Of a DNA stretch of 8,703 bases, positions 6,258-8,703 are shown piece after piece. Location: NCBI GenBank assembly GCA_017464225.1, contig JAFUDW010000134.1:1-8703 (forward strand), in the 5' to 3' direction. Made by a program: the position numbers and the translations under genes. The stretch comes from Clostridia bacterium (lineage in GTDB: Bacteria; Bacillota_A; Clostridia; Christensenellales; Aristaeellaceae). Position 1 is the stretch's first letter. Each line of letters starts with the position of its first letter. The notes under the pieces are model-generated. The model was not told the origin of the DNA and ran no database searches. It saw only the letters and a program-made list of their open reading frames with translations.

Positions 6258-6646
6258 TGGATAGTTTTTGGAAATTCCTGGGGATGGCCGTGCTGGCCGC
6301 CGTGATGGCGCTGACGCTCCGCGCGGCGAACAAGCCCTTTGGAACGGTGTTTTCGCTGGCGGCAGGGATCATCCTGCTGCTGGCGTTGGCCGAGCCCATC
6401 GCCCAGGCCGCGGAAACGCTGTCTGAGATCGCCCGGGCGTCTCGGAGCGACAGCGAACACGTTGCGCTGATCCTCAAAATGCTGGGCGTGTCCTTTGCCG
6501 CCGAGCTGGCGGCGCAGGCCTGCCGGGACGCCGGCGAGGAAGGCATTGCCCTGCGGATCGAAATGTCGGCCAAGGTCATGCTGGTGACGCTGTCGGCGCC
6601 GCTGCTTCGCCAAATGGCACGGCTCATCCTGGAGCTGACGGCATGA
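6257..6646 (+). CDS. spoIIIAD: Stage III sporulation protein AD
   Basis: A 129-residue multi-spanning membrane protein of the SpoIIIA complex. Hydrophobic helices lie at about 5-25 (FLGMAVLAAVMALTL), 32-52 (TVFSLAAGIILLLALAEPI) and near the C-terminus (MLVTLSAPLLRQMARLIL). The middle segment ILKMLGVSFAAELAAQACRDAGEEGIA is characteristic of the family, which resembles AC over part of its length. The frame is open further upstream (to 6053), but that part overlaps spoIIIAC out of frame and is not coding. The ATG at 6257 overlaps the AC stop by 1 nt and starts the expected MDSFWKFLG N-terminus. The stop overlaps spoIIIAE by 4 nt (ATGA). Confidence 0.92.
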   Translation: MDSFWKFLGMAVLAAVMALTLRAANKPFGTVFSLAAGIILLLALAEPIAQAAETLSEIARASRSDSEHVALILKMLGVSFAAELAAQACRDAGEEGIALRIEMSAKVMLVTLSAPLLRQMARLILELTA

Positions 6647-7755
6647 GAAGGCTGGCGCTTCTGGCGCTGCTGACGCTGCTGGTGCTGCCGGGACAAGCCG
6701 AATCGCTGGAGGACGGGCTGAACCGGGCGCTGGATATGGTGGACGTGCCCGCGCTGGAGCAGGCGTCGGGACAGACGGGACTGGGGGAGCTGCTGCTTCG
6801 CCTCGCCCGGGGCGAAACGGTATGGGACGCCGCCGCCACAGCGGAAGCGTTCAAGGAGCTGGCGGCGGGAGAAATCAAAGCCAGCCTGTCCCGCGTGCTG
6901 GGGCTCATGGCGCCCGCTCTGCTCTGCGCCCTGGCGGGCGGGCTCCGGCCCGGGAGCAGCGTGGCCAGAATGGCGGAGAACGCCTGTTTTCTGGTGTTGG
7001 CCGCCGTGCTGACGGCCGATCTGCGGGTATATCTGCTGGAGGCCGACGGTACGGTCAGCCGCGCCGCCCAACTGATGCAGACGCTTTTTCCCATGCTGCT
7101 GACGCTGCTGGCGGCGGTGGGGGCCACCAGCGGTGCGGCGCTCTTTCAGCCGGCTGTGACGGCGGCCAGCGGCACCATGACGGCGCTGGTGCGCGGCGTA
7201 TCGCTGCAGCTGGCGCTAGGTGTGGCGGTGGTCACCTTGCTGGATCATTTATCGCCCCGCATGCGGCTGAGCAGGCTTGCCGCCCTGCTGCGCTCGGTAT
7301 CCAGCTGGACGCTGGGCGCGGCCTTCACGGTATTCATCGGCGTCACAGCCATGCAGGGGCTCACAGCCGCCGCGGCGGACGGCATCGGGATCCGGGCGGC
7401 CAAGTACGCTGTGGATAATCTGGTCCCGGTGGTGGGCGGCATGTTTGCCGATACCATGGATACGCTGGTGGGCTGCGCCATGCTGATCAAAAACGCGCTG
7501 GGTGTCACCGGCCTTTTTCTGCTGCTTTCGGTGGTCGGCGCGCCGATGCTGCGCGTGCTGGGAGCGGTACTGATATACAGGCTGTGCGCCGCGCTGCTGC
7601 AGCCCGCCGTGCCTGACCGCGTATCGGCCATGATCCATGATTTTTCGGACGTGATGATGCTGCTGTTTATCATCGAGCTGTCGGTGGGCGCCATGTTCAT
7701 GCTGCTTGTGGCGCAGATGCTGGCGGTGGGCAATCTGACGGTGGGGCTGAGGTGA
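6643..7755 (+). CDS. spoIIIAE: Stage III sporulation protein AE
   Basis: The largest membrane component of the SpoIIIA channel: 370 residues, close to the usual ~390. It has a signal-peptide-like N-terminus (MRRLALLALLTLLVLPGQA), an extracytoplasmic helical stretch (about 21-80), then about seven or eight membrane segments, including LMQTLFPMLLTLLAAVGA, LQLALGVAVVTLLDHL and a C-terminal cluster from about 285. The most diagnostic region is the segment TLGAAFTVFIGVTAMQGLTA, then DGIGIRAAKYAVDNLVPVVGG and GCAMLIKNALGVTGL, near residues 225-295. The ATG at 6643 overlaps the spoIIIAD stop (ATGA), with GGAG (6631-6634) 8 nt upstream. The 3' end carries the Shine-Dalgarno (GAGGTG, 7749-7754) of the next gene, spoIIIAF. 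Confidence 0.95.
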   Translation: MRRLALLALLTLLVLPGQAESLEDGLNRALDMVDVPALEQASGQTGLGELLLRLARGETVWDAAATAEAFKELAAGEIKASLSRVLGLMAPALLCALAGGLRPGSSVARMAENACFLVLAAVLTADLRVYLLEADGTVSRAAQLMQTLFPMLLTLLAAVGATSGAALFQPAVTAASGTMTALVRGVSLQLALGVAVVTLLDHLSPRMRLSRLAALLRSVSSWTLGAAFTVFIGVTAMQGLTAAAADGIGIRAAKYAVDNLVPVVGGMFADTMDTLVGCAMLIKNALGVTGLFLLLSVVGAPMLRVLGAVLIYRLCAALLQPAVPDRVSAMIHDFSDVMMLLFIIELSVGAMFMLLVAQMLAVGNLTVGLR

Positions 7756-7761
7756 AAAACA

Positions 7762-7932
7762 ATGAAGGATTTTCTGCGCAGCGTGGGCATGCTGGCCCTC
7801 CTGCGCATGACGGCGGATATGCTTTTGCCCGAGGGAGGAACGCGGAAAATGTGCGAAACGATGCTGGGGTTCATGATGACCCTGGGCATCCTTTCGGCGC
7901 TGGGACGGCTGCTGCCCATGTGGCTCGGCTGA
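7762..7932 (+). CDS. spoIIIAF: Very short stage III sporulation protein AF (membrane part only)
   Basis: A 56-residue ORF in the frame not used by the longer ORF covering it. GAGGTG (7749-7754) lies 7 nt upstream of ATG 7762. It encodes MKDFLRSVGMLALLRMTADM, LLPEGGTRKMCETMLGFMMT, LGILSALGRLLPMWLG: two hydrophobic helices around the conserved family turn LLP-G, Arg/Lys, then the GL..IL pattern of the SpoIIIAF N-terminus. Its place between AE and AG is exactly where spoIIIAF belongs. B. subtilis SpoIIIAF is about 206 residues, with a soluble ring-building-motif domain after the two helices. Here that domain is absent, and no remnant is possible because spoIIIAG begins before the AF stop (overlap 7920-7932). 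The alternative is a decayed gene, but the intact start, signature and spacing argue for a functional mini-AF that anchors in the membrane without forming a ring. Confidence 0.82.
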   Translation: MKDFLRSVGMLALLRMTADMLLPEGGTRKMCETMLGFMMTLGILSALGRLLPMWLG

Positions 7933-8270
7933 AAACCTTTCTTCGCGCCAGGTACAGCCTTTTGCTGATCCCATTGGCCGCTGCGGCGCTGGCGTTGGTG
8001 TTGTCCGGCGGGGACGGCGGCATGACCCGGGAGGAAAAGCGCTTGGCCGATACGCTTTCCAGCGTGCAGGGAGCGGGGAGGGTGCGCGTAACGCTCTATT
8101 ATGAGCAGAGCGGCGGCGCCTTTTCGGGCGCGGCCCAGCGGGTGACAGGTGCGCTGGCGGTGGCGCGGGGAGCGGGAAGCGTGGGCGTGCGCCTTCGGCT
8201 CACGGAGGCGCTTGAAACGCTGCTTTCGCTGGAGCCGGGCAGCGTGCTCGTGCTGGAAATGGAGGAATAA
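7920..8270 (+). CDS. spoIIIAG: Compact stage III sporulation protein AG (ring-building protein without the usual insertion)
   Basis: A single-pass protein of the intermembrane space that oligomerises into the channel ring. The proposed start GTG 7920 gives 116 residues: a positive N-terminus (MARLKTFLRAR), a membrane helix (about 13-29), then one ring-building motif (about 37-116) with the family pattern of helix EKRLADTLSSVQGAGRVRVTL, strand VTGALAVARGA, helix LRLTEALETLL and strand VLVLEM. The frame is open upstream to 7752, but that stretch is the out-of-frame shadow of spoIIIAF. No clear Shine-Dalgarno precedes 7920, so translation is probably coupled to AF (13-nt overlap). CTG 7929 is a less likely start. 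B. subtilis AG is about 229 residues with a ~60-residue insertion between the first strand and the conserved GVLVVA strand, which builds the beta-triangle. Here only about 14 residues separate them. Confidence 0.88.
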   Translation: MARLKTFLRARYSLLLIPLAAAALALVLSGGDGGMTREEKRLADTLSSVQGAGRVRVTLYYEQSGGAFSGAAQRVTGALAVARGAGSVGVRLRLTEALETLLSLEPGSVLVLEMEE

Positions 8271-8275
8271 GCCGG

Positions 8276-8703
8276 ATGAAAAAACGTCTTTCCCGGGGCT
8301 TGATGACGGCGCTGATGCTGTGCGCGGTGCTCAGCGCCTTTTATCTCAGATCGGAAAATGAAAGGGCTGTCGGCGTAATCCCGGTGGAGCGCGTGTTTCT
8401 CCGGGGAAGCGTTACGCCTGCGCCTTTGGGCGAAAGACAGCGGCGGGACGATCAGCGCGGCCAGGAGCTGGCCGCCCTTGGCGCGTTGGCGGCCCAGGAT
8501 GAAGCGGCGGCCGCCCTCCTGCAAAAGCTGGTGGAACGGGCCGAAAACGAACAGGCCGTGGAAAGCGCGCTGTCGGCTTTGGGATATGAGGGGGCTATGT
8601 GCAGCCTTCGCTCGGACGCGGCGGCCATCTGCGTGAAAGAGCGCATGGACGCGGCGCAGGCCGCTCAAATTATAGAGCTGTGCGCCAGGATCGTGGGCGT
8701 TGA
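8276..8703 (+). CDS. spoIIIAH: Stage III sporulation protein AH, partial (runs off window end)
   Basis: A ring-forming channel protein that in B. subtilis binds SpoIIQ from the forespore side. The ATG at 8276 follows spoIIIAG by 5 nt, with GGAGG (8261-8265) 10 nt upstream. 142 residues are visible and the frame is still open at the edge; the TGA at the very end is out of frame. Layout: positive N-terminus, membrane helix (about 8-24), a linker (25-60), then the YscJ/FliF-like ring-building domain from about 60 (RQRRDDQRGQELAALGALA, a helix AAALLQKLVERAENEQAVES, then LGYEGAM, a strand ending in ICVKE, and AAQIIELCARIVGV). The segment around SALGYEGA and the following strands align by eye with the AH family. 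Three cysteines (109, 119, 136) fall in the exported domain. Confidence 0.88.
   Translation, partial: MKKRLSRGLMTALMLCAVLSAFYLRSENERAVGVIPVERVFLRGSVTPAPLGERQRRDDQRGQELAALGALAAQDEAAAALLQKLVERAENEQAVESALSALGYEGAMCSLRSDAAAICVKERMDAAQAAQIIELCARIVGV

Noticed and set aside
7752..7919. N-terminal extension of spoIIIAG (reading from GTG 7752)
   Set aside because: The extension is Gly/Ala/His-rich and unlike any AG N-terminus, while the other frame encodes a clear SpoIIIAF membrane hairpin with its own ribosome binding site.
7915..7935. Programmed frameshift fusing spoIIIAF to spoIIIAG
   Set aside because: The overlap has no slippery heptamer before the TGA at 7930-7932, and each ORF has a plausible start; ordinary translational coupling explains it.
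8701..8703. Terminal TGA as the stop of spoIIIAH
   Set aside because: Out of frame: the last full codon is 8699-8701 and GA begins the next, so the gene continues past the window.

Overview
The window is a bacterial chromosome segment from an endospore-forming member of the Firmicutes. It is probably a high-GC, Clostridia-type anaerobe. The grounds are a near-complete spoIIIA sporulation operon, an archaeal-type aspartyl-tRNA synthetase, tightly packed genes with AGGAGG-type ribosome binding sites, and GC-rich codon use. I cannot name the genus. All real genes lie on the + strand. I see no mobile element, CRISPR array, tRNA or rRNA.

Layout. (1) 1-653: the 3' part of an aspartyl-tRNA synthetase gene and its intrinsic terminator. 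(2) 662-2292: an extended -10 promoter, a small VOC/glyoxalase-fold protein, and a secreted CapA-family protein ending in a strong terminator. (3) 2294-4034: an ECF sigma factor and a membrane-anchored putative anti-sigma/sensor protein, overlapping by 4 nt. An ECF-type promoter (TGAACC, 16 nt, CGTCTAA) directly abuts the previous terminator, which suggests autoregulation. (4) 4017-4691: a lipoprotein L,D-transpeptidase with a peptidoglycan-binding domain. The terminator-like hairpin of region 3 runs into the first codons of this gene and contains its Shine-Dalgarno sequence. (5) 4724-8703: spoIIIAA, AB, AC, AD, AE, AF, AG and the start of AH, in canonical order, mostly overlapping or nearly so.

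How the genes work together. The spoIIIA products, with SpoIIQ from the forespore, form the channel complex linking mother cell and engulfed forespore. AA is the ATPase, AB to AF are membrane parts, and AG and AH are the ring-forming parts in the intermembrane space. The sigma/anti-sigma pair next to a cell-wall cross-linking enzyme looks like an envelope-response module.

The most unusual point is that the spoIIIA locus looks miniaturised. SpoIIIAF is only 56 residues (7762-7932): its two membrane segments are present and the soluble ring-building domain is absent. It lies in a different frame from a longer, misleading ORF that covers it. SpoIIIAG is about 116 residues and lacks the long insertion inside its ring-building motif that forms the beta-triangle/vertical barrel in Bacillus subtilis. 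Other points worth a second look are the composite terminator/RBS hairpin at 3985-4034, a possibly leaderless spoIIIAA, and a 13-nt duplication of the translation start region in the sigma/anti-sigma pair.
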